A stretch of 33,448 nt of DNA from Clostridia bacterium (GTDB taxonomy: Bacteria > Bacillota > Clostridia > Christensenellales > CAG-1252). Both the position numbers and the translations under genes were made by a program. Position 1 is the first letter of the stretch, and every line of letters starts with the position of its first letter. Below, one piece after another: positions 19,193 through 27,035 of the stretch. The notes under the pieces are model-generated. The model had not been told where the DNA came from. It was given only the letters and a program-made list of their open reading frames with translations, and searched no databases. Where the stretch lies: contig JAGCXI010000033.1 of the NCBI GenBank assembly GCA_017961365.1, positions 1 through 33,448 on the forward strand. The letters run 5' to 3'.

Positions 19193-20239
19193 ATGTTGAC
19201 CTTTTCCGAGCTCAAAGAGAAAGAGAGCCTGACGATCTTAGCCGTGGAGAGTTCCTGCGACGAGACCGCTTGCGCCGTATTGCGAGATGGCGCGATCCTC
19301 TCTTCCGTCATTTCCACGCAGATCGCCATTCATAAAGAATACGGCGGCGTCGTCCCCGAGATCGCGAGCAGGAATCACGTCTTGAACGTGGAGCCCGTGG
19401 TCAGGGAAGCGCTCGAAAAGGCGGGCGTCTCTTTCAAGGAGATCGACGCTTTCGCCGTGACTTACGGCGCGGGGCTGCTCGGCGCGCTTCTCGTGGGCGT
19501 GAGCTATATGAAAGGGCTGGCTTTTGCCTTGGACAAGCCCCTCTTTAAGATCAATCACATTCGCGGACATATCGCGGCGAATTATCTTGCGGACCCTTCT
19601 TTGAAGCCCCCTTATATCGGGCTCATCGTCTCGGGCGGACACACTGTGGTCGTGCGGGTGGAGGATTACACGTCCTTTACTTATCTCGGCGGGACGATGG
19701 ACGACGCCGTCGGCGAGGCTTTCGACAAGGTGGCGCGCGTGCTTTCCTTGCCGTATCCCGGCGGTCCGGAGATCGAGAAAGCGGCGAAGAAGGGATCTTG
19801 TACGGTCTATATCCCCGTTCCCAAGACGCCGAGCCCTTATGATTTCTCTTTCAGCGGGATCAAGACCTCGGTCATCAATTACGTGCATACGGCGGAGCAG
19901 CGAGGAGAAAACGTCGTGAAAGAGGACGTGGCGGCGTCCTTCCAAAGCGCCGTCACCGAAATGCTCGTCAAAGCGGCGGTCACGGCGGCGAAAGAATATG
20001 GTCTCAAAGATATCGCGCTAGCGGGCGGTGTGGGCGCGAATGGATTTTTGCGCTCGCGTTTGGCGGAGGCTTGTGAAAAGAGGGGGCTTAAAGCCCATTT
20101 TCCCACGAAAGAGACTTGCACGGATAACGCCGCGATGATTGCGATGGAGGCATATCTGCAAGCGCGTTACGGCACGGGGGACTGCCTCGCGGACGAGACC
20201 TTGGACGCAAAAGCCTCTCTTCCTCTCTTGAAAAAATAA
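19193..20239 (+). CDS. tsaD: tRNA threonylcarbamoyladenosine transferase subunit TsaD
   Basis: A 348-residue Kae1/YgjD-family protein that, with TsaB and TsaE, transfers threonylcarbamoyl to A37 of ANN-decoding tRNAs. Motifs: ESSCDETACAV at 19-29, the iron or metal-binding His122 and His126 in NHIRGHIAA, VSGGHT at 146-151, and DDAVGEAFDKVAR at 170-182. The middle of the metal motif is HIRGH rather than the more common HMEGH, but both histidines are kept. The first dozen residues are a variable extension. It sits four bases after prfB with no strong ribosome binding site, so it is likely the last gene of the secA transcript, which ends at the hairpin at 20318. Confidence 0.96.
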   Translation: MLTFSELKEKESLTILAVESSCDETACAVLRDGAILSSVISTQIAIHKEYGGVVPEIASRNHVLNVEPVVREALEKAGVSFKEIDAFAVTYGAGLLGALLVGVSYMKGLAFALDKPLFKINHIRGHIAANYLADPSLKPPYIGLIVSGGHTVVVRVEDYTSFTYLGGTMDDAVGEAFDKVARVLSLPYPGGPEIEKAAKKGSCTVYIPVPKTPSPYDFSFSGIKTSVINYVHTAEQRGENVVKEDVAASFQSAVTEMLVKAAVTAAKEYGLKDIALAGGVGANGFLRSRLAEACEKRGLKAHFPTKETCTDNAAMIAMEAYLQARYGTGDCLADETLDAKASLPLLKK

Positions 20240-20317
20240 AGAAAAAAGTTCATTTTGACATCATTGCTTTTCTTTCATTTTTGTGCAATTTATTTTTAAT
20301 CTCGCAATAGGGATAAA

Positions 20318-20344
20318 AAGAAGTCGGCGTTTTGCCGACTTCTT
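20318..20344. terminator. bidirectional terminator between tsaD and glnN
   Basis: A perfect 11-base-pair stem (AAGAAGTCGGC with GCCGACTTCTT) around a five-base loop, GTTTT. A run of A before it and a T-rich tail after it mean it can stop transcription from tsaD on the plus strand and from glnN on the minus strand. The roughly 75 bases between tsaD and the stem are AT-rich; a TTGACA there has no partner -10 box. Confidence 0.85.
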
Positions 20345-20390
20345 CTTAAACCTCGTTTTTTTGTCGCTCTTACAAGCAAAACTCTATGAT

Positions 20391-22484
20391 TTAGTTGACA
20401 CTATATAATAAATCGTTATACGTGGGGAAGCGCCAGAATGTGGCGTCCACCGAGCTTTCGAGGGCGTCGATGACCTCGCGAAGGTCTTCCATCGCGGGGA
20501 GGACCTCCTCTTTGCAATAGACGGCTTGCGGCAGAGCGGTCAGCCCCTTGGAATAAGTCACTTTCTTCTCGAGGTCGCCGAGGAGCCCGACGAGCTCTTC
20601 GCCGAGGCGCGAGATCTTTTCAAGCGCGCTCTTCTCCGTCGCGGCGCTTGCTTCGCCGAGGATGCCGGACTTTTTCATAATGAGGTCGCAAAGCTCGTTT
20701 TCATAAGCTTCCGTGGCGGGAAGGATATTGCGCTTCACCATGTCGATGAGCGTCAGCGCTTCGATGTCCACCGTGCCGCTGTAATTCTCAAGAAGGATGC
20801 GATAGCGGGAGAAGATCTCCGCATCGGTGAAGACGCCGTATTTCTCGAAGAGGCGGCGATTCTCTTCCTTGATGAAGCAGGGCAGGGCGTCGGCGGTGGT
20901 CTTGAGATTCAAGAGGCCGCGTCTTGCCGCTTCCTCTTCCCAGCTCTTGCTATAGCCGTCGCCGTTGAAGATGATGCGCTTATGCGCCACGATATTGTCT
21001 CGAATGAGCTTATTGAGATCCGCGTGGAAATCCGAGGAGGATTCGAGGCGAGTGGCGAAATCATCCAGCGCTTCCGCGACGATGGTGTTCAGCACGATAT
21101 TCGGTCCCGAGACGGAGAGACTGCTGCCCGGCATGCGGAATTCGAATTTATTGCCCGTAAAGGCGAAAGGACTCGTGCGGTTTCTGTCCGTCGTGTCTTT
21201 GGGGATCTTGGGAAGGACGTCCGCTCCGATCTCGATCTGGACTCTTTTCTTCCCCTTGTACTCGGCTTTATTCTCGAGCGCGTCCAAAAGGTCGGTCAAC
21301 TCTTCGCCGAGGGAGACGCTGATGATGGCGGGAGGCGCTTCATTTGCGCCGAGACGATGATCGTTGCTTGCGCTCGCCACGCTCATGCGCAGGAGGTCCT
21401 GATGGTCGTCCACCGCTTTGATGACGGCGGTGAGGAAAAGAAGGAATTGCGCGTTTTCGGAGGGGGTCTCGCCCGGCTCCAAGAGATTTACGCCCGTATC
21501 CGAGAGGAGGCTCCAATTATTGTGCTTTCCGCTGCCGTTCACGCCTTTGAAGGGTTTCTCGTGCAAGAGACAGACCAGCCCGTGCTTCTCCGCCGTGCTG
21601 CGCATGACGGACATCGTGAGCTGATTATGATCCGTGGCGACGTTCGCGCCCGTGAAGAGGGGAGCGAGCTCGTGCTGCGAAGGCGCCGCTTCGTTATGCT
21701 TGGTCTTCGCGAGGACGCCGAGCTTCCAGAGCTCGGTATCGAGATCTTTCATAAAGGCTTTTACGCGGGGTTTGATGGCGCCGAAATAATGATCGTGGAG
21801 CTCCTGTCCCTTGGTGGGCGGCGCGCCGAAAAGCGTCCTGCCGCAGGTGACGAGATCAAGCCTTTTCAGATAAAGCTCTTTGTCGATGAGGAAATATTCC
21901 TGCTCGGCGCCGACGGTCGGGATGGCGCTCTTGCCGCTGACATTCCCGAAAAGGGCAAGGATCCTCGACACTTGCTTGCCGAGGGCTTGGATGGAGCGGA
22001 GGAGGGGAGTCTTCTTGTCCAAGGCTTCGCCCGAATAAGAGCAGAAGACCGTCGGGATGAAGAGGGTGCCGTCCTTCACGAAAGCATAAGAGCTTGGATC
22101 CCACGCCGTATAGCCGCGCGCCTCGAAGGTATTGCGTAAGCCGCCGTTGGGAAGACTGGAGGCATCCGGTTCGCCGTATGCGAGCTCTTTTCCGCGGAAT
22201 TCCATGATGACGCCGTCGCCGCCCTTGACGGGGGTGATGAAGCTGTCATGCTTTTCCGCCGTGATATTGGTCATGGGCTGAAACCAATGAGTGAAATGCG
22301 TCGCGCCCATCTCGCAAGCCCAATCTTTCATCTTCTCCGCGACGATATTCGCGATGTGCGGATCGAGCCTCGCGCCCGCGACGGCGGTGGCTTTTAAAGA
22401 TCTGTAAATGTCTTCCGGAAGTCTTTCGCGCATCTTCTCGTCATTGAAGACGGCGCTGCCGAAGATCTCGGGGATATTCTCCAT
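20391..22484 (-). CDS. glnN: glutamine synthetase type III (GlnN)
   Basis: A 697-residue type III glutamine synthetase, much longer than type I, which makes glutamine from glutamate, ammonia and ATP. The family's N-terminal region is recognisable (HWFQPMTNITAEKHDSF at 66-82, GGLRNTFEARGYTAWDPSS at 114-132). The catalytic glutamates are in GAEQEYFLID (192-201) and KHNEAAPSQHELAP (262-274), and the glycine-rich GVNGSGKHNNWS is at 314-325. A strong GGAGGG site precedes the ATG. It follows asnA after only nine bases, so both are read from the promoter upstream of asnA. It would be the second ammonia-using enzyme in that transcript. Confidence 0.96.
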   Translation of the reverse strand: MENIPEIFGSAVFNDEKMRERLPEDIYRSLKATAVAGARLDPHIANIVAEKMKDWACEMGATHFTHWFQPMTNITAEKHDSFITPVKGGDGVIMEFRGKELAYGEPDASSLPNGGLRNTFEARGYTAWDPSSYAFVKDGTLFIPTVFCSYSGEALDKKTPLLRSIQALGKQVSRILALFGNVSGKSAIPTVGAEQEYFLIDKELYLKRLDLVTCGRTLFGAPPTKGQELHDHYFGAIKPRVKAFMKDLDTELWKLGVLAKTKHNEAAPSQHELAPLFTGANVATDHNQLTMSVMRSTAEKHGLVCLLHEKPFKGVNGSGKHNNWSLLSDTGVNLLEPGETPSENAQFLLFLTAVIKAVDDHQDLLRMSVASASNDHRLGANEAPPAIISVSLGEELTDLLDALENKAEYKGKKRVQIEIGADVLPKIPKDTTDRNRTSPFAFTGNKFEFRMPGSSLSVSGPNIVLNTIVAEALDDFATRLESSSDFHADLNKLIRDNIVAHKRIIFNGDGYSKSWEEEAARRGLLNLKTTADALPCFIKEENRRLFEKYGVFTDAEIFSRYRILLENYSGTVDIEALTLIDMVKRNILPATEAYENELCDLIMKKSGILGEASAATEKSALEKISRLGEELVGLLGDLEKKVTYSKGLTALPQAVYCKEEVLPAMEDLREVIDALESSVDATFWRFPTYNDLLYSVN

Positions 22485-22493
22485 TCGTCCCTC

Positions 22494-23501
22494 CTACAAT
22501 ATAACTATGCCGTTCGCGCGAGCCTGTGTTAAAGTGTCGTCATCCCAAAGAGAGACTTGGACTTCGCCGATATGCGCCTTCTCGAGAAGGAGCATCGAAA
22601 GACGGGACTGACCGATGCCTCCGCCCATCGTGAGGGGGAGGGTGCCGTCCAGCACCGCTTTATGGAAAGGATAGTTGCGGCGCTCGTCCGCACCTGCTTT
22701 TTTGAGCTGGCTGTCCATGCTTTCCGCGTCCACGCGAATGCCCATAGAGGAGACCTCGAAGGCTCTGCCGAGGACTTCGTCATAGAAAAGGATGTCGCCG
22801 TTCAGCGCCCAATCGTCATAGTCGGGAGCTCTGCCGTCATGCTTCTTGCCGCTCTTCAAGACGTCGCCGATCTGCATGATGAAAGCAGTCTTGTATTCCG
22901 CAAGGAAGATATCCTCTCTCTCTTTCGGAGAGAGCTCGGGGTAAAGGTCCTCGAGCTGCTGCGTGGTGATGAAAGCCACCTCGCGGCAAAGCGTGGTCTT
23001 GAGGGCGGGGTATTTCGCATTCAAAGCTTCTTTCGTGTCCGCGATCGCCGCTACGATGGCTTTTACGGTGGCTTTGAGATAGTCGACGTTGCGGTCTTCG
23101 CGAGAGATCACTTTTTCCCAATCCCATTGATCCACGTAAATGGAGTGGAGATTATCCATCTCTTCGTCGCGACGGATCGCGTTCATATCGGTGTAAAGTC
23201 CTTGCCCGACGGGGAAACCGTAGCTTTGCAGGGCTTGGCGCTTCCATTTCGCAAGGGAATGGACGATATGGGCCTCGGCGCCCGTCTCTTTGATGTCGAA
23301 ATTCACCGCGCGTTCCACGCCGTTTAGGTCGTCGTTCAGCCCCGTCTTGGGGTCCACGAAGAGAGGGGCGGAGACGCGGATCAAATTCAGCGCCCGTGCG
23401 AGCTTGTCCTCAAAGGTGCGTTTCAGAAAGCCGATCGCCACTTGCGTATCATATACGCCGAGCGGGCTTTTATATGTATCGGGGAGAATAAAATTGCTCA
23501 T
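22494..23501 (-). CDS. asnA: aspartate-ammonia ligase (asparagine synthetase A)
   Basis: A 335-residue class II tRNA-synthetase-like enzyme that makes asparagine from aspartate, ammonia and ATP. Family signatures are plain: LAKWKRQAL at 83-91, then DEEMDNLHSIYVDQWDWE (112-129), and the C-terminal ATP-site GGGIGQSRL at 293-301. Length is normal. An AGAGGT site lies eight bases ahead of the ATG. It heads a two-gene operon with glnN and is divergent from nadE, so three ammonia-dependent synthetases lie side by side. Confidence 0.97.
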   Translation of the reverse strand: MSNFILPDTYKSPLGVYDTQVAIGFLKRTFEDKLARALNLIRVSAPLFVDPKTGLNDDLNGVERAVNFDIKETGAEAHIVHSLAKWKRQALQSYGFPVGQGLYTDMNAIRRDEEMDNLHSIYVDQWDWEKVISREDRNVDYLKATVKAIVAAIADTKEALNAKYPALKTTLCREVAFITTQQLEDLYPELSPKEREDIFLAEYKTAFIMQIGDVLKSGKKHDGRAPDYDDWALNGDILFYDEVLGRAFEVSSMGIRVDAESMDSQLKKAGADERRNYPFHKAVLDGTLPLTMGGGIGQSRLSMLLLEKAHIGEVQVSLWDDDTLTQARANGIVIL

Positions 23502-23521
23502 AGTAAGTACCTCTTTTCACT

Positions 23522-23551
23522 ATTATAATCATTTTTCGCGCGAGATTACAA
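23522..23551 (-). promoter_or_regulatory. promoter of asnA-glnN
   Basis: Read on the minus strand, TTGTAA (23551-23546) and TATAAT (23527-23522) are separated by 18 bases. The predicted start leaves a leader of roughly 15 bases carrying the AGAGGT site before the asnA ATG at 23501. Confidence 0.55.
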
Positions 23552-23591
23552 CAAAAAGAAGTCTTTTTGAGTTTTCCTGCCCTTTTGAACG

Positions 23592-23600
23592 TGTTATAAT
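23592..23600 (+). promoter_or_regulatory. extended -10 promoter of nadE
   Basis: TGTTATAAT is a perfect extended -10 element (TGnTATAAT). No good -35 box is seen 17 bases upstream (GTTTTC or TTTTCC), as is usual for extended -10 promoters. A start near 23607 gives a leader with GGAGG at 23622-23626. Confidence 0.65.
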
Positions 23601-23634
23601 GGACTTAAAGAGCTTTTATTCGGAGGATCGCTTT

Positions 23635-24366
23635 ATGCGGAATTGGCAGGAAGAAAAGGAAAAGAGAGTGGCTTTCATACAGGATATGCTGCGTTCGAGC
23701 GGCGCGAAAGGCATCGTCTTCGGCAATAGCGGCGGGAAGGACAGCGCTCTCGTGGCGGCGCTTTCGTCCGCGGCGACGAAGAACGTTCTCGGCGTGATGA
23801 TGCCCTGCGCTTCCAAGCGGAATTTCGGTGAGGATCTCGAAGACGCGAAGAAGGTGGCGGAGAAATACGGCATTCCATCTCTTATCGTGGATCTTACGAA
23901 AGTAAGAGAGGAGCTTCTCTCCTCGCTGGGCGTGTCGCTTGAGACAAAGGGCGCGCTCTCGAATATCGCGCCGCGCCTTCGCATGACCACTCTTTACGCC
24001 ATCGGCGCGGAGAAAGGATATCTCGTCGCGGGCACGGGGAATAAGAGCGAGCGTTATATGGGGTATTTTACGAAATTCGGCGACGGCGCCTGCGATTTCA
24101 ACCCCATCGCGGATCTCACCGCCTCCGAAGTCTTCGACTTCCTGCGCTTCCTCGGCGCGCCCGAGCACGTCGTCACCAAAGCGCCCTCCGCAGGGCTTTT
24201 CGAAGGACAGACGGACGAATCGGAAATGGGCGTGACCTATGCCGAGATCGACGCTTTCCTAGCAGGAGAGAAGGTCAGCGAAGAAGCCGAGAAGATCATC
24301 GCGCGCTATCACCGCTCATCCTTGCATAAGATGGTGATGCCGACAACCTTTAAAGACGAGAAATAA
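23635..24366 (+). CDS. nadE: ammonia-dependent NAD+ synthetase
   Basis: A 243-residue NadE of the short, ammonia-dependent kind; there is no N-terminal glutaminase domain. It amidates nicotinic acid adenine dinucleotide to NAD. The P-loop SGGKDS is at 32-37. TGNKSERYMGYFTKFGDG and the loop with EGQTDESEMG are characteristic. I start at ATG 23635, eight bases after GGAGG; the earlier ATG at 23599 overlaps the -10 box and cannot be on the transcript. It is divergent from asnA. Its TAA stop (24364-24366) lies inside the outer end of the inverted-repeat element that follows. Confidence 0.95.
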   Translation: MRNWQEEKEKRVAFIQDMLRSSGAKGIVFGNSGGKDSALVAALSSAATKNVLGVMMPCASKRNFGEDLEDAKKVAEKYGIPSLIVDLTKVREELLSSLGVSLETKGALSNIAPRLRMTTLYAIGAEKGYLVAGTGNKSERYMGYFTKFGDGACDFNPIADLTASEVFDFLRFLGAPEHVVTKAPSAGLFEGQTDESEMGVTYAEIDAFLAGEKVSEEAEKIIARYHRSSLHKMVMPTTFKDEK

Positions 24367-24833
24367 CGGGGCATATACTTCGTTTCTGCCTGCGCCTTGA
24401 CGAAATCACGTACAAAAGTACGCTCATTCGTACAAGGCTTGTCGAGCCTCGTCTCTACCCCCTTCTTTCTCGTCTCATTTGAAAAAGAATAAAATGGGCA
24501 CAGTGAGAAAGGAGAAGCGCAGAGGCAGACGCAAAAAAAACGAACAAAGAAAGAGCGTGGAAAAAGCAGTAGAGACGAATGCTCCGCAAAAAAAAGAACC
24601 GAACGCGCAGAAAGGTCGCAGATACGTTCGAAATGAAGTAAAACAAAAAAAGCTCTGCTGCTTTCCCGATCGAGCGTGGAGAAGGTGGTAGAGACGAATG
24701 TTCCGCAGAAAAAAACAAATCGAGCGCGCAGAAGGGTTGCAGATGCGCGGCTCGGCAAGCCGACGGAGAGGCGCGTACTCCTTGTACGTAACTGACGGCG
24801 GCGCAGACAGAAACAAAGCAGATGCGCCGTTAT
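24363..24833. repeat. repeat element with long imperfect terminal inverted arms, between nadE and trmL
   Basis: This 470-base stretch holds no credible gene. Its ends are inverted copies of each other: 24363-24448 pairs with 24749-24833. Shared blocks, read inward from each end, include ATAACGG-GCAT, T-GTTTCTG-CTGCGCC, ACGTACAA with GTACG, and GGCTTG-CGAGCC. Weaker similarity continues inward to about 24480 and 24717. Each arm has two small hairpins (CGTAC/GTACG at 24409-24422 and 24774-24788; GGCT/AGCC at 24436-24448 and 24749-24761). The interior is A-rich and contains the direct repeats listed separately. The left end overlaps the nadE stop and the right end lies 19 bases before trmL. It could be a MITE-like mobile remnant or an intergenic fold-back repeat. 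No transposase or clear target duplication was seen. Confidence 0.6.
24553..24747 (+). repeat. pair of 74-76 base imperfect direct repeats inside the element
   Basis: Copy 1 spans 24553-24626 and copy 2 spans 24672-24747. Both run GAGCGTGGA, then GTAGAGACGAATG, CTCCGCA or TTCCGCA, an A run, GCGCAGAA and CGCAGAT or TGCAGAT. By eye about four bases in five agree. Part of the unit (GTAGAGACGA with AGAAGG) also occurs in inverted orientation near 24446-24470. Confidence 0.65.
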
Positions 24834-24852
24834 GTGCGCTCGAAAAGGTATG

Positions 24853-25353
24853 ATGAATATTGTTTTAATAGAACCCGAAATCCCCCAAAACACCGGCAAC
24901 ATCGCCCGTACTTGCGCTGCCACGAACAGCGTCCTCCATCTCGTGAAGCCGCTCGGTTTCAGTTTGGACGAAAAGTCCATTCGTCGCGCAGGACTGGATT
25001 ATTGGGACAAAGTCACGATAAAGGTTTATGAGAATTTGTCGGATTTTTACGCGCAAAACGAGCAAAACGTGAAAGACGGCGCCACGATGTATTATGCCTC
25101 CACCAAAGCGAATAAAGTCTATACGGACGTCCCCTATAAAGACGGGGATTATATCCTTTTCGGGAAGGAGACGAAAGGGATCGATGAAGCTGTCCTTGCG
25201 GCGAATTACGACCGCACCGTCCGCATCCCGATGTGGGGCGAGATCCGCTCTTTAAATCTCTCGAACAGCGTCGCCATCGTCCTTTATGAAGCCTTGCGAC
25301 AGATCGGTTTTGCGCATTTCACCCTTGCGGGCAAGCTGCGGGGCGGTGAATAG
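24853..25353 (+). CDS. trmL: tRNA (cytidine/uridine-2'-O-)-methyltransferase TrmL
   Basis: A 166-residue SPOUT methyltransferase that 2'-O-methylates the wobble base 34 of the tRNA-Leu isoacceptors, using SAM. The start MNIVLIEPEIPQNTGNIART is the family hallmark. The knot region has FGKETKGI at 103-110, IPMWG at 125-129 and SLNLSNSVAIVLYEALRQ (133-150). I chose the ATG at 24853; ATG 24850 directly before it and ATG 24832 are possible but add non-conserved residues. AAAAGG at 24843-24848 is a weak ribosome binding site. No promoter was recognised; the repeat element occupies the upstream gap. It is not part of the ferredoxin transcript, which has its own promoter 65 bases after the stop. Confidence 0.95.
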   Translation: MNIVLIEPEIPQNTGNIARTCAATNSVLHLVKPLGFSLDEKSIRRAGLDYWDKVTIKVYENLSDFYAQNEQNVKDGATMYYASTKANKVYTDVPYKDGDYILFGKETKGIDEAVLAANYDRTVRIPMWGEIRSLNLSNSVAIVLYEALRQIGFAHFTLAGKLRGGE

Positions 25354-25418
25354 CATTACCTGCGAAAGCGACTTTACCGGAACATCCGACAAACCGCCAA
25401 AATATTTTTATTTTTACG

Positions 25419-25447
25419 TTGAAAATCGCCCGCGTGTGTGCTATAAT
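25419..25447 (+). promoter_or_regulatory. strong promoter of the ferredoxin gene
   Basis: TTGAAA (25419-25424) and a perfect TATAAT (25442-25447) are separated by 17 bases, with an extended TG one base before the -10 box (TGCTATAAT). This is the best sigma-A match in the window. The start is expected near 25454. Confidence 0.85.
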
Positions 25448-25492
25448 TACCTATGAAGCATTATGCTATATTAAAAAAGGAGATTTAGAACT

Positions 25493-25663
25493 ATGCCCAG
25501 AGTTATCAGTGACGAATGTATCATGTGCGGCGCTTGCAGCGCGACCTGCCCCGTGAGCGCTATCGCGGAAGGCGCCGGAAAGTACGAGATCGATAAAGAG
25601 CAGTGCATCGACTGCGGTGCTTGCGAAGCGGGTTGCCCGGTCGGAGCCATCTCGGAAGAATAA
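25493..25663 (+). CDS. 2[4Fe-4S] ferredoxin
   Basis: A 56-residue clostridial-type ferredoxin, a small soluble electron carrier. Two cluster motifs are complete: Cys9, Cys12, Cys15 and Cys19 (CIMCGACSATCP), and Cys38, Cys41, Cys44 and Cys48 (CIDCGACEAGCP). The internal two-fold repeat is obvious (PVSAI and PVGAI after each fourth Cys). AAGGAG lies ten bases before the ATG. It has its own strong promoter and a terminator right after it, so it is a single-gene unit, probably highly expressed, as expected for an anaerobe relying on ferredoxin-linked redox enzymes. Confidence 0.97.
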   Translation: MPRVISDECIMCGACSATCPVSAIAEGAGKYEIDKEQCIDCGACEAGCPVGAISEE

Positions 25664-25690
25664 TCGCAAGGATAATGATCATACGATGAG

Positions 25691-25716
25691 CCACCAGCCG
25701 GAAGGCTGGTGGTTTT
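25691..25716 (+). terminator. rho-independent terminator after ferredoxin
   Basis: A perfect nine-base-pair stem, CCACCAGCC with GGCTGGTGG, is capped by GGAA, a GNRA-type tetraloop, and followed by TTTTC. It lies only 19 bases before the tilS ATG. Confidence 0.88.
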
Positions 25717-25735
25717 CACCAGCGTAGGAGTGAGT

Positions 25736-27034
25736 ATGCAGATCAATACGGCTTTATTCGAGAGGGGAGATACCATCGGCGTCGCCGTGTCCGGCGGGCG
25801 CGACAGTATGAGCCTTTTGCATTATCTGTCGGAAGAAAAGAACAGCTTGATGATAAACGTGGTGGCGATCCATGTCGAGCACGGCATCCGAGGCGCGGAA
25901 AGCATCGAGGATCAGTCCTTCGTGCGGGAATTTTGCGCGGCGCGCGACATTCCGCTTTATGCGGAGTCTGTGGACGTGCCGAAATACGCCAAGGAGAATC
26001 TTGTCGGTGTGGAGCAGGCGGCGCGCGAGCTGCGATACAAGTATTTCGACGAGCTTTTGAAAAAAGGCGTGGTGGATAAGATCGCCACGGCGCATCAGTT
26101 GGACGACCAATGCGAGACCGTGCTTATGCGTATCTTCCGCGGCACAGGTGTGAAGGGGCTCGAAGGGATCCCCAGCGCGCGCAGCGGAAAATATATCCGC
26201 CCGATGCTCCATCTTACGAGACAGGAGATCAGCGAGTATTGTGAAGCGAACGGCGTCCCCCACGTGGAGGACAGCACGAATTATAATCTCGAATACACGC
26301 GGAATTTCATCCGTCACGAAGTCTTCCCCGTCGTGGAGAAGATGTTCCCCCAGTACAGAAAAAGCATCGAGAGGCTCACCGGCGCGGCGAAAGAAGCCGT
26401 CGCCTTTATGGACAGCGTCGCCGTTCCTTATGACGTGGACGATAAGTCGAGGATCGTCTTCTCGGTGAAAGCGCTTCGGGAGGCGCATCCCGCCCTCGTG
26501 CGTCATAGCATCCGCAAGGCGATGATCGAGCAAGGTCTCGCGCTGGATTTCGAACAATGCAATCTGCTTGACGTCCTCTCTCTCCTCAATAAGGAGACGG
26601 GCAAGGAGGTCAGTCTTTCTCAGGGGCTCATCGCCGCGAAAGCGCCGGAGCACCTTATGATCATGCGCGCCTTCGAGACGGCGCCGTATGAGATCCCCTT
26701 CAAGAAAGGGGAAGTGGATCTTCCGAATGGGACGAGGCTCATCGTGGGCGATTATCACGGCGTGGGCTTGCGTTTCGATCCGAAGAAGTTGCCCGAAGGC
26801 ACGGTGATCCGTAATCGTCGCGAAGGGGATATCTTCACGACCTTCGGCGGGCACACCAAGACCCTCGGGAATTATCTCACGAATATCAAATACCCCGGCA
26901 GGGACCGAGACGATCTGCCTCTCATCGCCTGCGGGAAGGAGATCCTCGTCATTTGCGGCGTGGAGATCTCCTCGAAAGTCAAGGTGGATGAGACCACCGA
27001 TGACGTTTTCACCGTGAAAGTGATCCACGGTTGA
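25736..27034 (+). CDS. tilS: tRNA(Ile)-lysidine synthase TilS
   Basis: A 432-residue enzyme that attaches lysine to C34 of tRNA-Ile(CAU), changing its decoding from AUG to AUA. The PP-loop ATPase motif SGGRDS is at 19-24, HVEHGIRG follows near residue 50, and ATAHQLDDQCETVLMRIFRG is the conserved catalytic stretch in the 110-140 region. The C-terminal domain with IRNRREGDIF and KTLGNYL is present. AGGAG lies just upstream of the ATG at 25736. The upstream in-frame extension would run through the ferredoxin terminator, so I exclude it. cca begins one base after the stop. Confidence 0.96.
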   Translation: MQINTALFERGDTIGVAVSGGRDSMSLLHYLSEEKNSLMINVVAIHVEHGIRGAESIEDQSFVREFCAARDIPLYAESVDVPKYAKENLVGVEQAARELRYKYFDELLKKGVVDKIATAHQLDDQCETVLMRIFRGTGVKGLEGIPSARSGKYIRPMLHLTRQEISEYCEANGVPHVEDSTNYNLEYTRNFIRHEVFPVVEKMFPQYRKSIERLTGAAKEAVAFMDSVAVPYDVDDKSRIVFSVKALREAHPALVRHSIRKAMIEQGLALDFEQCNLLDVLSLLNKETGKEVSLSQGLIAAKAPEHLMIMRAFETAPYEIPFKKGEVDLPNGTRLIVGDYHGVGLRFDPKKLPEGTVIRNRREGDIFTTFGGHTKTLGNYLTNIKYPGRDRDDLPLIACGKEILVICGVEISSKVKVDETTDDVFTVKVIHG

Positions 27035-27035
27035 T

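Noticed and set aside
20250..20300. Promoter starting with TTGACA downstream of tsaD
   Set aside because: No acceptable -10 box lies 16-18 bases further on, and the region lies between convergent genes just before a strong terminator.
20526..22139. 537-codon plus-strand frame opposite glnN
   Set aside because: It lacks recognisable domains and lies entirely within a well-conserved type III glutamine synthetase on the minus strand.
23290..23634. Long N-terminal extension of nadE
   Set aside because: It overlaps asnA on the other strand and the nadE -10 box. The GGAGG site and the family alignment both point to ATG 23635.
24309..24980. Minus-strand frame of 223 codons across the nadE-trmL gap, and a 70-codon plus-strand frame at 24479-24691
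   Set aside because: Both run through the inverted-repeat element, the first also overlaps the ends of nadE and trmL. Composition is extreme (Phe, Arg, Ser, Leu in one, Lys, Arg in the other) and the apparent protein repeats only mirror the DNA repeats.
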